From Mycobacterium sp. PSTR-4-N (GTDB lineage Bacteria > Actinomycetota > Actinomycetes > Mycobacteriales > Mycobacteriaceae): DNA of 64,000 nucleotides. Within the stretch, counting starts at the first letter, position 1, and each line of letters begins with the position of its first letter. The stretch lies in assembly GCF_022348085.1 (NCBI RefSeq), contig NZ_JAKRFN010000002.1:62001-126000 (forward strand). Direction: 5' to 3'. This document shows, in pieces, positions 51,158-58,881 of this stretch. Under the pieces are notes generated by a model. The model saw only the letters and a list, made by a program, of their open reading frames with translations, was not told the origin of the DNA and made no database searches. The translations under genes were made by a program, and so were the position numbers.

Positions 51158-51501
51158 GCGGCTCGAGCGAGAGCGACTCCGACACCTACGACGAGTTCTC
51201 CGATGCGGTCAACATGACAGCCTCGGAGATCGAGAAGTGGCTGGACACCGACGAATCGCAGGAAGTCGGGCAGAAGTCGTCGTCAGGCGGAGAGTCGACG
51301 GGGCACGAGAGTGGACGGCGCATCGTCGAGATCCTGCACACCAAGAAGGCCGAGCTGACCGACGACGACTACGCGCACATGCGCAAGGTGGTGGGCTACG
51401 TCAAGCGCCACCGTGCGCAGGGCCCGGACTCCGACGTCGAGCACAGCCGGTGGCGGTACTCGCTGATGAACTGGGGCCACGATCCGCTGAAGAAGTCCTG
51501 A
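51154..51501 (+). CDS. DUF3140 protein
   Basis: 115 residues: YDEFSDAVNMTASEIEKWLDTDESQEVGQKSSSGGESTGHESGRRIVEILHTKKAELTDDDYAHMRKVVGYVKRHRAQGP ... HSRWRYSLMNWGHDPLKK. This is the DUF3140 family and occurs with DUF2945, as here. The helical, charged sequence suggests nucleic acid or protein binding but no activity is known. Confidence 0.85.
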   Translation: MSGSSESDSDTYDEFSDAVNMTASEIEKWLDTDESQEVGQKSSSGGESTGHESGRRIVEILHTKKAELTDDDYAHMRKVVGYVKRHRAQGPDSDVEHSRWRYSLMNWGHDPLKKS

Positions 51502-51508
51502 CAGCCCC

Positions 51509-51570
51509 GGCGAGCAGACGCGAAGTCGAGCCATCCAGGCCCTGAATACTCGAGTTCGCGTCTGCTCGCC
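51509..51570. repeat. Mycobacterial GCGAGCAGACG palindrome, copy 1 (bidirectional terminator)
   Basis: Two 22-nt arms, with one mismatch, start GGCGAGCAGACGCGAA and are separated by 18 nt. It fills the gap between convergent genes and closely resembles the element at 61998. Confidence 0.85.
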
Positions 51571-51571
51571 G

Positions 51572-52468
51572 TCATGAGGTGACCCCGAGGACCCGCAGGG
51601 CGTTCTGCTTGTAGATCAACGGCAGCGCCGCCGGGTCGATGTCGAGTGTCTCGAAGTCGCGCCGCCACCGCTCGAGTCGCAGATACGGGTAGTCGGTCCC
51701 GAACAGCGCCTTGGTGCGCAGCTGCCGACTCAGCGCGTGCACCAGCTGCGGCGGGAAGTACTTGGGGCTCCAGCCCGACAGGTCGACATAGACGTTCGGC
51801 TTGTGCGTGGCGATCGCGATCTGCGCGTCGACCCACGGCACCGCCGGGTGAGCCATCACGATGGTCAGGTCCGGGAAGTCAGCTGCGACGTCGTCGAGCA
51901 GCATCGGATCGCTGTAGCGCAGCTTGATGCCGTATCCGCCGGGCAGTCCCGATCCCATCCCCGTCTGCCCGGTGTGGAACAGCGCGGGTACCCCGGCCTC
52001 GGCGATGGCGTGATAGATCGGGTAGTGGGCTCGGTTGTTGGGCTCGAACGCTTGCATGCTGGGGTGGAACTTGAAGCCTTTGACCCCGAAGTCGCGCACC
52101 AGTTCGTGGACGCGGTGCACGGCGTGGCGGCCCTGGTGGGGATCGACGCTGCCGAACGGGATCAATACGTCGTTGTTGCGCTCCGCACCCAGCACCAGAT
52201 CTTCGATGGAGTTCGGTGTGTGTCGCATTCCGTGCCGGGCGTCGATCGTGAACACGACAGCGGCGGTGTTGTGCCGGCGGTACTGGTCGGCGATGGTGTC
52301 GACGCCGGCCACGATCCCCTGCGGCATCTTGAAATACTTCGCCGTCGCCTCTATCAGGACATCGTCGTATGCACGGTGACCGTGTCCGTCGATCTCGACG
52401 TGGGTATGGATGTCGATCGCCTCGATGCGATCGAAATCGATGCCATAGGTGTACATTTCGCAACTCAC
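51572..52468 (-). CDS. Amidohydrolase 2 (ACMSD-like) family protein
   Basis: 298 residues, TIM-barrel metal enzyme. Metal ligands: IDIHTHVE (His-x-His), ALFHTGQTG (His), VMAHPAVPWVD (His) and LFGTDYPYLRLERW (Asp). Members decarboxylate or hydrolyse aromatic acids such as 5-carboxyvanillate or gamma-resorcylate. GTG 52468 or ATG 52456 is the start. The aldehyde dehydrogenase gene ends 4 bp upstream, so the two form an operon, perhaps for oxidising and decarboxylating an aromatic aldehyde. Confidence 0.87.
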   Translation of the reverse strand: MSCEMYTYGIDFDRIEAIDIHTHVEIDGHGHRAYDDVLIEATAKYFKMPQGIVAGVDTIADQYRRHNTAAVVFTIDARHGMRHTPNSIEDLVLGAERNNDVLIPFGSVDPHQGRHAVHRVHELVRDFGVKGFKFHPSMQAFEPNNRAHYPIYHAIAEAGVPALFHTGQTGMGSGLPGGYGIKLRYSDPMLLDDVAADFPDLTIVMAHPAVPWVDAQIAIATHKPNVYVDLSGWSPKYFPPQLVHALSRQLRTKALFGTDYPYLRLERWRRDFETLDIDPAALPLIYKQNALRVLGVTS

Positions 52469-52472
52469 CCCG

Positions 52473-53888
52473 CTACGCCGAGATCACCGCCTTGATCTCG
52501 AGGTACTCGTCGAAGCCGAACCGACCCCATTCGCGGCCGTTGCCGCTGCGCTTGTAACCGCCGAACGGCGCCGCGATGTCGAAGGCGTGGTTGATGGCCA
52601 CCGCACCCGCGCGGATGCGCTTCGCCACAGCGCGCGCCTGATCGGAGTCGGCACCGGAAACATAGCCCGCCAACCCGTAATCGGTGTCGTTGGCGATCGC
52701 GACCGCGTGGTCGAGATCGTCGTAGCCCAGGATGCACAGCACAGGCCCGAAGATCTCCTCCCGCGCGATGGTCATGTCGTTGGTGACATCGGCGAACACC
52801 GTCGGTTTGACGTAGTAGCCGGTGTCCAGTCCCTCGGGCCGCCCGGGTCCACCGGCGACCAGCGTCGCCCCCTCGTCGATACCCCGGCTGATCAGGCCCT
52901 GGATCTTCTCATACTGGGCCTTCGACGCCACCGGGCCGATGGCTCTCGTGTCCGCCGGGTCGCCGACGCGAACGGCGAGCGCCGCCTCTCTCGCGGCGTC
53001 GATGGCCTCGGCCATGCGGGTGGCCGGGACGAGCATGCGCGATGGCGCGTTGCAGCTCTGTCCGCTGTTCAACATCATCGCGGTCGTTCCGGCGGTGACA
53101 CTGCGGGCGAACCGGTCGTCGTCGAGCACGATGTTCGGGCTCTTGCCACCGAGCTCCTGGGTCACCCGCTTGACCGTTGCGGCGGCGTTCTTCGCGACCT
53201 CGATACCGGCGCGGGTGGACCCGGTGAACGAGATCATGTCGATGTCGGGATGCGCCGACAGCGCCGCCCCCACCCCGGGACCGTCACCGAACACGAGGTT
53301 GTACACACCCGCGGGAACGCCTGCCGCAGCGAGGATTTCAGTGAAGATCTGAGCGGAGAACGGCGCCAACTCCGAGGGTTTGAGCACCATCGTGGCCCCG
53401 GTGGCCAGCGCGGGGAACACCTTGCAGGCGATCTGGTTGAGCGGCCAGTTCCACGGCGTGATGAGACCGCAGACCCCGATCGGCTCCCGGACCACCTGCG
53501 TGCTGCCCTGTTGCTCGGAGAACGCGAAGGTTTTCAGCGTCTCGATCGCCGAGAGCAGGTGCCCCATTGCGAGGTTGACCTGGGTTCCCCCGGCCAGGGA
53601 CGGCGGTGCCCCCATCTCTTCGTGCACCGCATCGGCGAGGTCGCCGTGACGGCTGCGGTACTCGGTGAGGATCGCCGACAGAAGGTCGAGCCGGTCGTCA
53701 CGGCTGGTCTGTGACCACGTGGCGAACGCCCGCCGCGCGGCTCCGACAGCGAGGTCCACATCGGCGGAGGAGCCCAACGCGATGCGGCCGGCGACGTTTT
53801 CGGTGGCCGGATCCTCGACATCGAGGGTGTTGGGCCGCAGCGGGGGAACCCATCGGCCGTCGATGTAGAACTCGAGATATTCGCGCAT
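52473..53888 (-). CDS. NAD-dependent aldehyde dehydrogenase
   Basis: 471 residues. EYLEFYIDGRWVPP at the start; GLITPWNWPLNQIACKV; TGSTRAGIEVAKNAA; ELGGKSPNIVLDDD with the general-base Glu; NSGQSCNAPSR with the catalytic Cys; EEIFGPVLCILGYDD. A full-length class 1/2-type enzyme. Start ATG 53888 (MREYLEFYIDGRW). Operon partner of the amidohydrolase downstream. Substrate inferred to be an aromatic or aliphatic aldehyde. Confidence 0.93.
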   Translation of the reverse strand: MREYLEFYIDGRWVPPLRPNTLDVEDPATENVAGRIALGSSADVDLAVGAARRAFATWSQTSRDDRLDLLSAILTEYRSRHGDLADAVHEEMGAPPSLAGGTQVNLAMGHLLSAIETLKTFAFSEQQGSTQVVREPIGVCGLITPWNWPLNQIACKVFPALATGATMVLKPSELAPFSAQIFTEILAAAGVPAGVYNLVFGDGPGVGAALSAHPDIDMISFTGSTRAGIEVAKNAAATVKRVTQELGGKSPNIVLDDDRFARSVTAGTTAMMLNSGQSCNAPSRMLVPATRMAEAIDAAREAALAVRVGDPADTRAIGPVASKAQYEKIQGLISRGIDEGATLVAGGPGRPEGLDTGYYVKPTVFADVTNDMTIAREEIFGPVLCILGYDDLDHAVAIANDTDYGLAGYVSGADSDQARAVAKRIRAGAVAINHAFDIAAPFGGYKRSGNGREWGRFGFDEYLEIKAVISA

Positions 53889-53945
53889 GACCCCACTGTT
53901 CCTCACCGCGTCGGAGTGGGGGGGTCTTCGGCGAAGGGAATCATC

Positions 53946-53971
53946 GGTTTGGTTTTGACGGATCTGGTAAT
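53946..53971 (+). promoter_or_regulatory. Candidate SigF-type promoter for small membrane protein
   Basis: GGTTT (53946-53950), then TGGTAAT at 53965-53971, near the SigF pattern GGTTT-N15-GGGTA. The start codon at 54024 is 53 nt downstream. Only a moderate match. Confidence 0.3.
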
Positions 53972-54023
53972 TCCTTCTTTCGCAATTATGACGTGACCAT
54001 GTCCTTCGAAGATCGGATTGACC

Positions 54024-54179
54024 ATGATCGTGCTCGGCATCATCCTCCTGTTGATCGGCTGGTTCACCAGCCTGAATATCCTCACCACGATCGGCGGGAT
54101 CCTCGTGGTGGTCGGAGTGGTGCTGTGGATTCTCGGCGCCGTGGGCCGTCCCGTCGGCGGGCGAAAAGTCTGGTACTAG
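54024..54179 (+). CDS. Small two-helix membrane protein (DUF6131-like)
   Basis: 51 residues: MIVLGIILLLIGWFTSLNI, then LTTIGGILVVVGVVLWILGAV, ending GRPVGGRKVWY. It has two hydrophobic segments and a short basic tail, a pattern seen in the DUF6131 family of actinobacterial stress-associated membrane proteins. It is flanked by a plausible promoter upstream and a strong terminator 10 nt after the stop, so it looks like an independent gene. Function unknown. Confidence 0.75.
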   Translation: MIVLGIILLLIGWFTSLNILTTIGGILVVVGVVLWILGAVGRPVGGRKVWY

Positions 54180-54189
54180 CGGGCCGACA

Positions 54190-54223
54190 CATGCCGCCAA
54201 AGCCCACGGGCTTTGGCGGCATG
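54190..54223 (+). terminator. Perfect 16-bp terminator hairpin
   Basis: CATGCCGCCAAAGCCC and its exact reverse complement (54208-54223) are separated only by AC, so the top base pairs must open to make a loop. It lies between the small membrane gene and the next gene on the same strand. Confidence 0.85.
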
Positions 54224-54238
54224 CGGCATCGTTGATCC

Positions 54239-54655
54239 ATGACCCCTCAGAAAGTCCCCAGTCCCAAGGAGATCAGGGCGGCTGCGCAGGCTGCGGCCGA
54301 CGCGGCCCAGACGGTCGCGTCCACTGCGATGCGCATTCCCCCGGCCTCCATCCAACTGGCTGCCGAGATGCCCGACCTGATCGAGAACCTGGCAGCGGCC
54401 ACCGCGCGACTCAATGCGGTGATCGACCGCACCGAACGCTATCTGGCGTTGGCCGACCCCATGCTGCGCACGTTGGATGCGCTGCTCCCCCAACTGGAAG
54501 CGCTCGTGGCCACCGGCAACGACGTCTACCGCACGGTGTCGACGATGCCCGGTGTGTCGACGCTGGGCAGGTTCACCAACCGAGGCGCCGAGCCACCCCG
54601 CGAGGAGAAGCCGCCGCGGCGGCGCGCCTCGCGCTCCAAACCTCAGCCCACATAG
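54239..54655 (+). CDS. Hypothetical helical protein
   Basis: 138 residues. The body is alpha-helical with heptad-like hydrophobics (IRAAAQAAADAAQTVASTAMRIPPASIQLAAEMPDLIENLAAATARLNAVIDRTERYLALADPMLRTLDALLPQLEALVATGNDVYRTVSTMPG), and the C-terminus is basic and disordered (PPREEKPPRRRASRSKPQP). The ATG lies 15 nt after the terminator. No signal peptide or catalytic motif. Its 3' end overlaps the convergent SDR by 13 bp. Unknown function. Confidence 0.75.
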   Translation: MTPQKVPSPKEIRAAAQAAADAAQTVASTAMRIPPASIQLAAEMPDLIENLAAATARLNAVIDRTERYLALADPMLRTLDALLPQLEALVATGNDVYRTVSTMPGVSTLGRFTNRGAEPPREEKPPRRRASRSKPQPT

Positions 54656-55359
54656 ATCGTCTCTCCGGACGTCGGCGGTGCGTCGATCGCCGCCACGACC
54701 GCGTCGGCGAACTCCGCCACCGTGGGTAGAGGTCCTGCGGCCCGCCGGGCCGCCACCGCATCCGGATCGGCGCGTTGCAGCAGCCGCAGCGCCACCGACC
54801 CTTCCAGCAGATCCCCCGACACCACGACGAACGTCACGCCCCGGGCGTCGAACTCGTCCTGCAGCGCCCGCAGCGCCGTCTCCCCGGCGTGCTTGCTCTC
54901 CGCCACTTCCGCGTAGCCGGCGATCGGCACCGGCCGCCGGCCGAAGAAGTGCGCGGGATGGCTGGTGACGAACACGATCACTCCCCCGCGCGGCATGATC
55001 GCCAACGCCCGGCGCGCAACGGCCAGCTGCGCGTCCCGATTGAGCCGACGGGCGTAACCGGCGGTCGCGTGACGCTCCAGACCACCGGAGGCGTTGAGCA
55101 CCAACACCTTCAAGATTCCCAAGCGGGACACCTCGTCGAACATGGCGCCCACGGCGTGCTCGTCGCACAGGTCCGCCTGTACCGCCGTCGCGTCGGCACC
55201 GGCCTCACGCACCGCAGCGACGACCTCAGCGGCGCGGCGCTGCTTCTCCCGGTAGTTGACGACGACATGCCGGCCTTCGCGTGCCGCCCCGACGGCGACC
55301 CCGGCACCGACGCCGCGTGAGGCGCCGGTCACCACGACGACGTCGGGACGATCACCCAT
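54643..55359 (-). CDS. Atypical SDR ketoreductase of the E1/ACP/KAS III cluster
   Basis: 238 residues. Rossmann start VVVTGASRGVGAGVAVGAARE and an LVLNASGG motif are clear. The catalytic region is unusual: FVTSHPAHFF gives Ser133, and AGYAEVAESKHAGE gives Tyr149 and Lys156 separated by six residues instead of three. It therefore belongs to an atypical SDR subgroup. Its start overlaps the KAS III stop by 8 bp, so it is probably translated with it. By analogy to fatty acid synthesis it may reduce the 3-ketoacyl product of the KAS III step. Confidence 0.82.
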   Translation of the reverse strand: MGDRPDVVVVTGASRGVGAGVAVGAAREGRHVVVNYREKQRRAAEVVAAVREAGADATAVQADLCDEHAVGAMFDEVSRLGILKVLVLNASGGLERHATAGYARRLNRDAQLAVARRALAIMPRGGVIVFVTSHPAHFFGRRPVPIAGYAEVAESKHAGETALRALQDEFDARGVTFVVVSGDLLEGSVALRLLQRADPDAVAARRAAGPLPTVAEFADAVVAAIDAPPTSGETIYVG

Positions 55360-56305
55360 CGGGGTCGAGGCGAGCGGCGGTGGCGCCGGAGAGGTCGTAA
55401 TCGACCATGACGCCGCCCCACGCCTCACCCGAGCCGTAAGCGACCAGCAGCGCGCGACCCTCGGTGGGAATCGCATTCTGCCGCAGCGATTCTCCCAGCG
55501 CCAACGGGATCGACGCCGCCGACGTGTTGCCGAAATTCTCGACGCAGTCGACGAACACGGCGTTCCCGATGTCGGCTTCGTCGCGGACCCGTTGCAAGAT
55601 GCGGGAATTGGCTTGGTGACCGATCACGATGGCCGGTTCCACGTCACCCTCTTGGAGGAGCTTCGCCGTCTCGGTCATCGTGCGGACGGCGCGATGGTAG
55701 ACGCGGATCCCATCGAGCTGGATACCCTGGCCCATCTGGCCGCGCATCAGATCCGCACCCGCGCCGTCGGATCCGGCGTGCCAGCGGTGCTTGCGGAACG
55801 CCGGTCGGGGGGCGAGCAGTACCGCACCGGCGCCGTCCCCGAACAGCGGGCCCGTGTTGCGGTCGGTCTTGTCCAGCATCCGCGACATCGCCTCGACGCA
55901 GCACACGATCACCGCCGAACCGTCGCCCCCGTCGCACAGGGACAATCCGGAGATCAGGCCGTAGATGAAGCCGCTGCACGCCGCGGACATGTCGAAAGCC
56001 AGGACGTCGTGCGGCAATCCGGCCTTGGTGGCCACTCGCTGGGCGATTCCCGGCACCGCCCCGCCGGCCGAGCTGCTGACCACCAACAGCGCGGAGATGC
56101 GCAGGTCCTGGTGACGGGCGACGAGCGGAGCGCACACCCGCGCGGCGACGTCGTCGAGGGCTTCGTCGTCGTCCATCCACCACCGTGCGGCGACGCCGGT
56201 GCGGCGGCGAATCCACTCGTCGGTGAGCCCGATGCTGTCGAAGAACGCGTTCGGGACGTGCTCTCCCGTTGTGGCCGTGACGATATCGACGATGCCGGCG
56301 TTCAC
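55352..56305 (-). CDS. 3-oxoacyl-ACP synthase III (KAS III/FabH-like)
   Basis: 317 residues from GTG 56305. The catalytic triad is complete: Cys110 in FDMSAACSGFIYGL, His230 in VIGHQANSRIL and Asn260 in ENFGNTSAASIPLAL. GVAARWWMDDDEALDDVAA matches the FabH substrate-binding N-terminal region. Such enzymes condense an acyl-CoA or acyl-thioester starter with malonyl-ACP or perform acyl transfer. It overlaps the ACP gene upstream by 4 bp and the SDR gene downstream by 8 bp. Confidence 0.92.
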   Translation of the reverse strand: MNAGIVDIVTATTGEHVPNAFFDSIGLTDEWIRRRTGVAARWWMDDDEALDDVAARVCAPLVARHQDLRISALLVVSSSAGGAVPGIAQRVATKAGLPHDVLAFDMSAACSGFIYGLISGLSLCDGGDGSAVIVCCVEAMSRMLDKTDRNTGPLFGDGAGAVLLAPRPAFRKHRWHAGSDGAGADLMRGQMGQGIQLDGIRVYHRAVRTMTETAKLLQEGDVEPAIVIGHQANSRILQRVRDEADIGNAVFVDCVENFGNTSAASIPLALGESLRQNAIPTEGRALLVAYGSGEAWGGVMVDYDLSGATAARLDPDG

Positions 56306-56550
56306 GGTGTGCCGATCAGTCCCATGAAGTAGCTCTTGATGTCCGCGGGGCTGACACACTCGTCGAGCCGCTCGAGGTCTGCCTCGACGCTGAACTCCTT
56401 CTCCAGGAGTTCGGTGAGTTCAGCCACGTCGAGCGAATCGAGATCGAGATCCCAGACCGCCGTGGTGAAGTCGTCGACGCCGGCGTCGGGAGATCGACGC
56501 CGGACGATCTTGAGCATGATGGTGTTCATTCGTTCTTCGATGGATGACAT
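56302..56550 (-). CDS. Acyl carrier protein
   Basis: 82 residues. WDLDLDSLDVAELTELLEKEF has the phosphopantetheine attachment Ser39 in the DSL motif, followed by the recognition helix. The N-terminus (SSIEERMNTIMLKIVRRRSPDAGVDDF) and acidic helices II/III are typical. It is 13 nt downstream of the lipoyl protein gene and overlaps the KAS III gene. As a dedicated ACP it probably carries the chain made by the cluster. Confidence 0.92.
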   Translation of the reverse strand: MSSIEERMNTIMLKIVRRRSPDAGVDDFTTAVWDLDLDSLDVAELTELLEKEFSVEADLERLDECVSPADIKSYFMGLIGTP

Positions 56551-56563
56551 CGCCTTCGACCTT

Positions 56564-56818
56564 TCACCGTCGCTCGTCGAGTTTGTACAACACCGCTCCT
56601 GATGTGGTGATCGACCGGGCACCGACCACTATTTCAACCACCGTGCCGGCCTTTTCGGCCATCAGATCGACACTGCTCTTGTCCGTCTCGAGAACGGCGA
56701 CCACATCGCCGCGCTCGACGGCATCACCGACCGAGACCAGCCACTCCACGACCAGCGCATCGGTCAACCCGTGACCGAAGTCCGGGACGTGGATGTCGAC
56801 CGTCGAATCCCCGCTCAC
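56564..56818 (-). CDS. Stand-alone lipoyl-domain protein
   Basis: 84 residues from GTG 56818. HVPDFGHGLTDALVVEWLVSVGDAVERGDVVAVLETDKSSVDLMAEKAGTVVEIVV is a complete lipoyl domain with Lys47 in ETDKSS as the lipoylation site. Nothing follows it: no peripheral-subunit-binding domain and no E2 acyltransferase core. It overlaps the E1-beta stop by 4 bp. It could serve as the mobile acyl acceptor of the adjacent E1, handing the acyl group to an ACP, KAS III or CoA. Confidence 0.9.
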   Translation of the reverse strand: MSGDSTVDIHVPDFGHGLTDALVVEWLVSVGDAVERGDVVAVLETDKSSVDLMAEKAGTVVEIVVGARSITTSGAVLYKLDERR

Positions 56819-57795
56819 CGGCACATCTCCTCGATCACGCTGACGATGGCGGGTTGATCGACCAGATGATCGGCCTCGAAATCCGCGGGCGGGTAGATGT
56901 GGCGCGCTGGCGCCAGCCGGCGTATGGGGGCAGTGAGGTCGGGCCAGGCTCGCTCGCCCACCGTCGCGGCCAATTCCGCACCGACACCGCAGAATTCGAT
57001 CGCCTCGTGCACGATCAGCAGCCGCCCCGTCCGGGACACGGAGGCGAGCACCGTGTCGACGTCCATCGGCGCGATCCAGCGCAGATCGACCACCTCCACG
57101 TCGACCACGCCGGCCAGCTCGTCAGCTGCGGCGAGAACCTCTTCGAGCACCGCGCCCCAGCCTGCCACCGTGATGTCGGTTCCGGATCTGATCACGCGTG
57201 CCCCCAACGCGGACAGCGGTTGCGAGTTCGCCCTGGCCTGCCGTCTGCGATGCCAATACAGGCGTTTGGGCTCGAAGAAGATCACCGGTGCGCCGAGGTG
57301 GCATGAGTACTCGAGCATCGCCGCCGCGTCCTCCGGCGACGACGGATAGGCGACATGCAACCCCGGTGTGTGGGCGAACAGTGCCTCGTTGGATTCACTG
57401 TGGTGCTCGACCGCGCGGATGCCACCGCCGACGGGCACCCGCACCACCAGATGCAGGTCCAGCTCACCGTTCCACCGCGTGATCATCTTCGCTGCCTGCG
57501 TGACGATCTGGTTCATCGCCAGGTACACGAAACCGTCGAACTGGATCTCGCAGATCGGTTTCAAGCCCGCCATCGACATCCCGATCGCCTGCCCGACGAT
57601 CGACGATTCGGCGAGCACAGCGTCGCGCACCCGGCCCGCGCCGAAGCGGCTCTGCAGCCCCCTGGTCACCCGGAAGACACCGCCCAGGCGTCCGATGTCC
57701 TGTCCCACGAGAACGACCGAACCGTCGCGTTCCATCAGATCGGAGAGGGCGCCATTGAGCGATTCGGCCAGGCAGCTGGGCCGCGGGGAGGTCAT
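56815..57795 (-). CDS. 2-oxo acid dehydrogenase E1 component, beta subunit
   Basis: 326 residues. Features include DGSVVLVGQDIGRLGGVFRVTRGLQSRFGAGRVRDAVLAESSIVGQAIGMSMAG, FDGFVYLAMNQIVTQAAKM, VPVGGGIRAVEHHSESNEALF and DVEVVDLRWIAPMDVDTVL, all typical of BkdB/PdhB subunits. The thiamine-diphosphate-activating Glu lies in the AESSIVG region. ATG 57795 overlaps the E1-alpha stop by 4 bp. Together the two subunits decarboxylate a 2-oxo acid and reductively acylate a lipoyl group. Confidence 0.94.
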   Translation of the reverse strand: MTSPRPSCLAESLNGALSDLMERDGSVVLVGQDIGRLGGVFRVTRGLQSRFGAGRVRDAVLAESSIVGQAIGMSMAGLKPICEIQFDGFVYLAMNQIVTQAAKMITRWNGELDLHLVVRVPVGGGIRAVEHHSESNEALFAHTPGLHVAYPSSPEDAAAMLEYSCHLGAPVIFFEPKRLYWHRRRQARANSQPLSALGARVIRSGTDITVAGWGAVLEEVLAAADELAGVVDVEVVDLRWIAPMDVDTVLASVSRTGRLLIVHEAIEFCGVGAELAATVGERAWPDLTAPIRRLAPARHIYPPADFEADHLVDQPAIVSVIEEMCR

Positions 57796-58691
57796 CGACC
57801 GAATGCCTCCACCATCGCACGGCTGTGCGCTTCGATGTCGCGGTCGACCCCGGCGAGCCACGCGTCGTCCACGACGCCGGTGCTGAACAGCCTGTCGCGG
57901 TAACGCTGTACCGGATCGTTGGCGACCGCCGCGGCCAATTCCTGCTCGTCGCGATAGAGCGTGTGGGCATCGGAGCTGCTGTGTCCCGCCGTTCTGGTGG
58001 TGTGCAGCTCGATCAGGCCCGGAGTACCGGTGGCCTCGACGTGTTCGCGCGCGGTGACACATTCCCGATAGGCGACATCAGGATCCTCGGCACGCACCGA
58101 CCACGAGGTGATGCCGAACCCGCGGGCCCGCTCGGCGATGCTGGTGCGCATCTGTTCGTGGCTCGGCTTGGAGATCGCCCACCCGTTGTTCTGCACGACG
58201 AACAGCACCGGTACCGATTCGACCGCCGCGAGGTTCATCGCTTCCGAGACGTCGCCCTCGCTGGTCGCCCCGTCACCGAGGTAGACCACCACCATCTCCG
58301 ATAGGTTCTGCAGCCGCCGGGCGATCGCGAAGCCGACTGCGTGCAGCGTCTGTGCGGCCACCACCAGCGTGTACGGAAAGAACCGGTGCCGGCGCGGATT
58401 CCATCCGCAGAAGGTACGGCCGGCCCACTGCGCCACCAGTCCGACGCCGTCGATACCGCGCACGATCGCAACGGCGTGTTCGCGATAACTCGGGAAGATG
58501 GTGGTCGATTCGCCGATCGCCATCGCCGACGCCACCTGCGCTGCTTCCTGGCCGTGGCACGACAGCCACAGATCGACCCGGCCCTGGTTCTGGAGACGCA
58601 CCGCCTCTGCGTCCACGCCGCGTGCGACCAGCATGTGGCGCAACATCGCGCGGCTGGTCTGCACATCCACAGACGTTGCCAGATCGGTCAA
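57792..58691 (-). CDS. 2-oxo acid dehydrogenase E1 component, alpha subunit
   Basis: 299 residues from TTG 58691 (MTDLATSVDVQTSRAML). Thiamine diphosphate motif GDG (139-141) to NN (168-169): VVYLGDGATSEGDVSEAMNLAAV, then VLFVVQNNGWAISKP. LSCHGQEAAQVASAMAIGESTTIFPSYREHAVAIVRG and RRHRFFPYTL are conserved in branched-chain/pyruvate types. About 70 residues shorter than typical Bkd E1-alpha. An AGGA 12 nt upstream is the only ribosome-binding hint. It leads the six-gene cluster, 190 bp downstream of amt. The substrate 2-oxo acid cannot be read. Confidence 0.93.
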   Translation of the reverse strand: MTDLATSVDVQTSRAMLRHMLVARGVDAEAVRLQNQGRVDLWLSCHGQEAAQVASAMAIGESTTIFPSYREHAVAIVRGIDGVGLVAQWAGRTFCGWNPRRHRFFPYTLVVAAQTLHAVGFAIARRLQNLSEMVVVYLGDGATSEGDVSEAMNLAAVESVPVLFVVQNNGWAISKPSHEQMRTSIAERARGFGITSWSVRAEDPDVAYRECVTAREHVEATGTPGLIELHTTRTAGHSSSDAHTLYRDEQELAAAVANDPVQRYRDRLFSTGVVDDAWLAGVDRDIEAHSRAMVEAFGR

Positions 58692-58881
58692 TTCAGCACC
58701 GTTCCTGTCGGCGTCAACGACTACGACCTACCCAATGGCATCCCGCGACCAGCCCCGGGGATGCGTAGAGGTGCTCGTTCACGCAACGCTGTGACTGACC
58801 TTCGGAACAAAATTCTTAGCCACTGTAACTTACCGCACCGTCGAATACACCGGGTGCATGAATTCAGGGCACCGCTTGCCG

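Noticed and set aside
57805..58062. N-terminal extension of the E1-beta subunit
   Set aside because: The open frame overlaps E1-alpha and reads Arg-rich shadow; ATG 57795 gives the canonical N-terminus with a 4-bp overlap.
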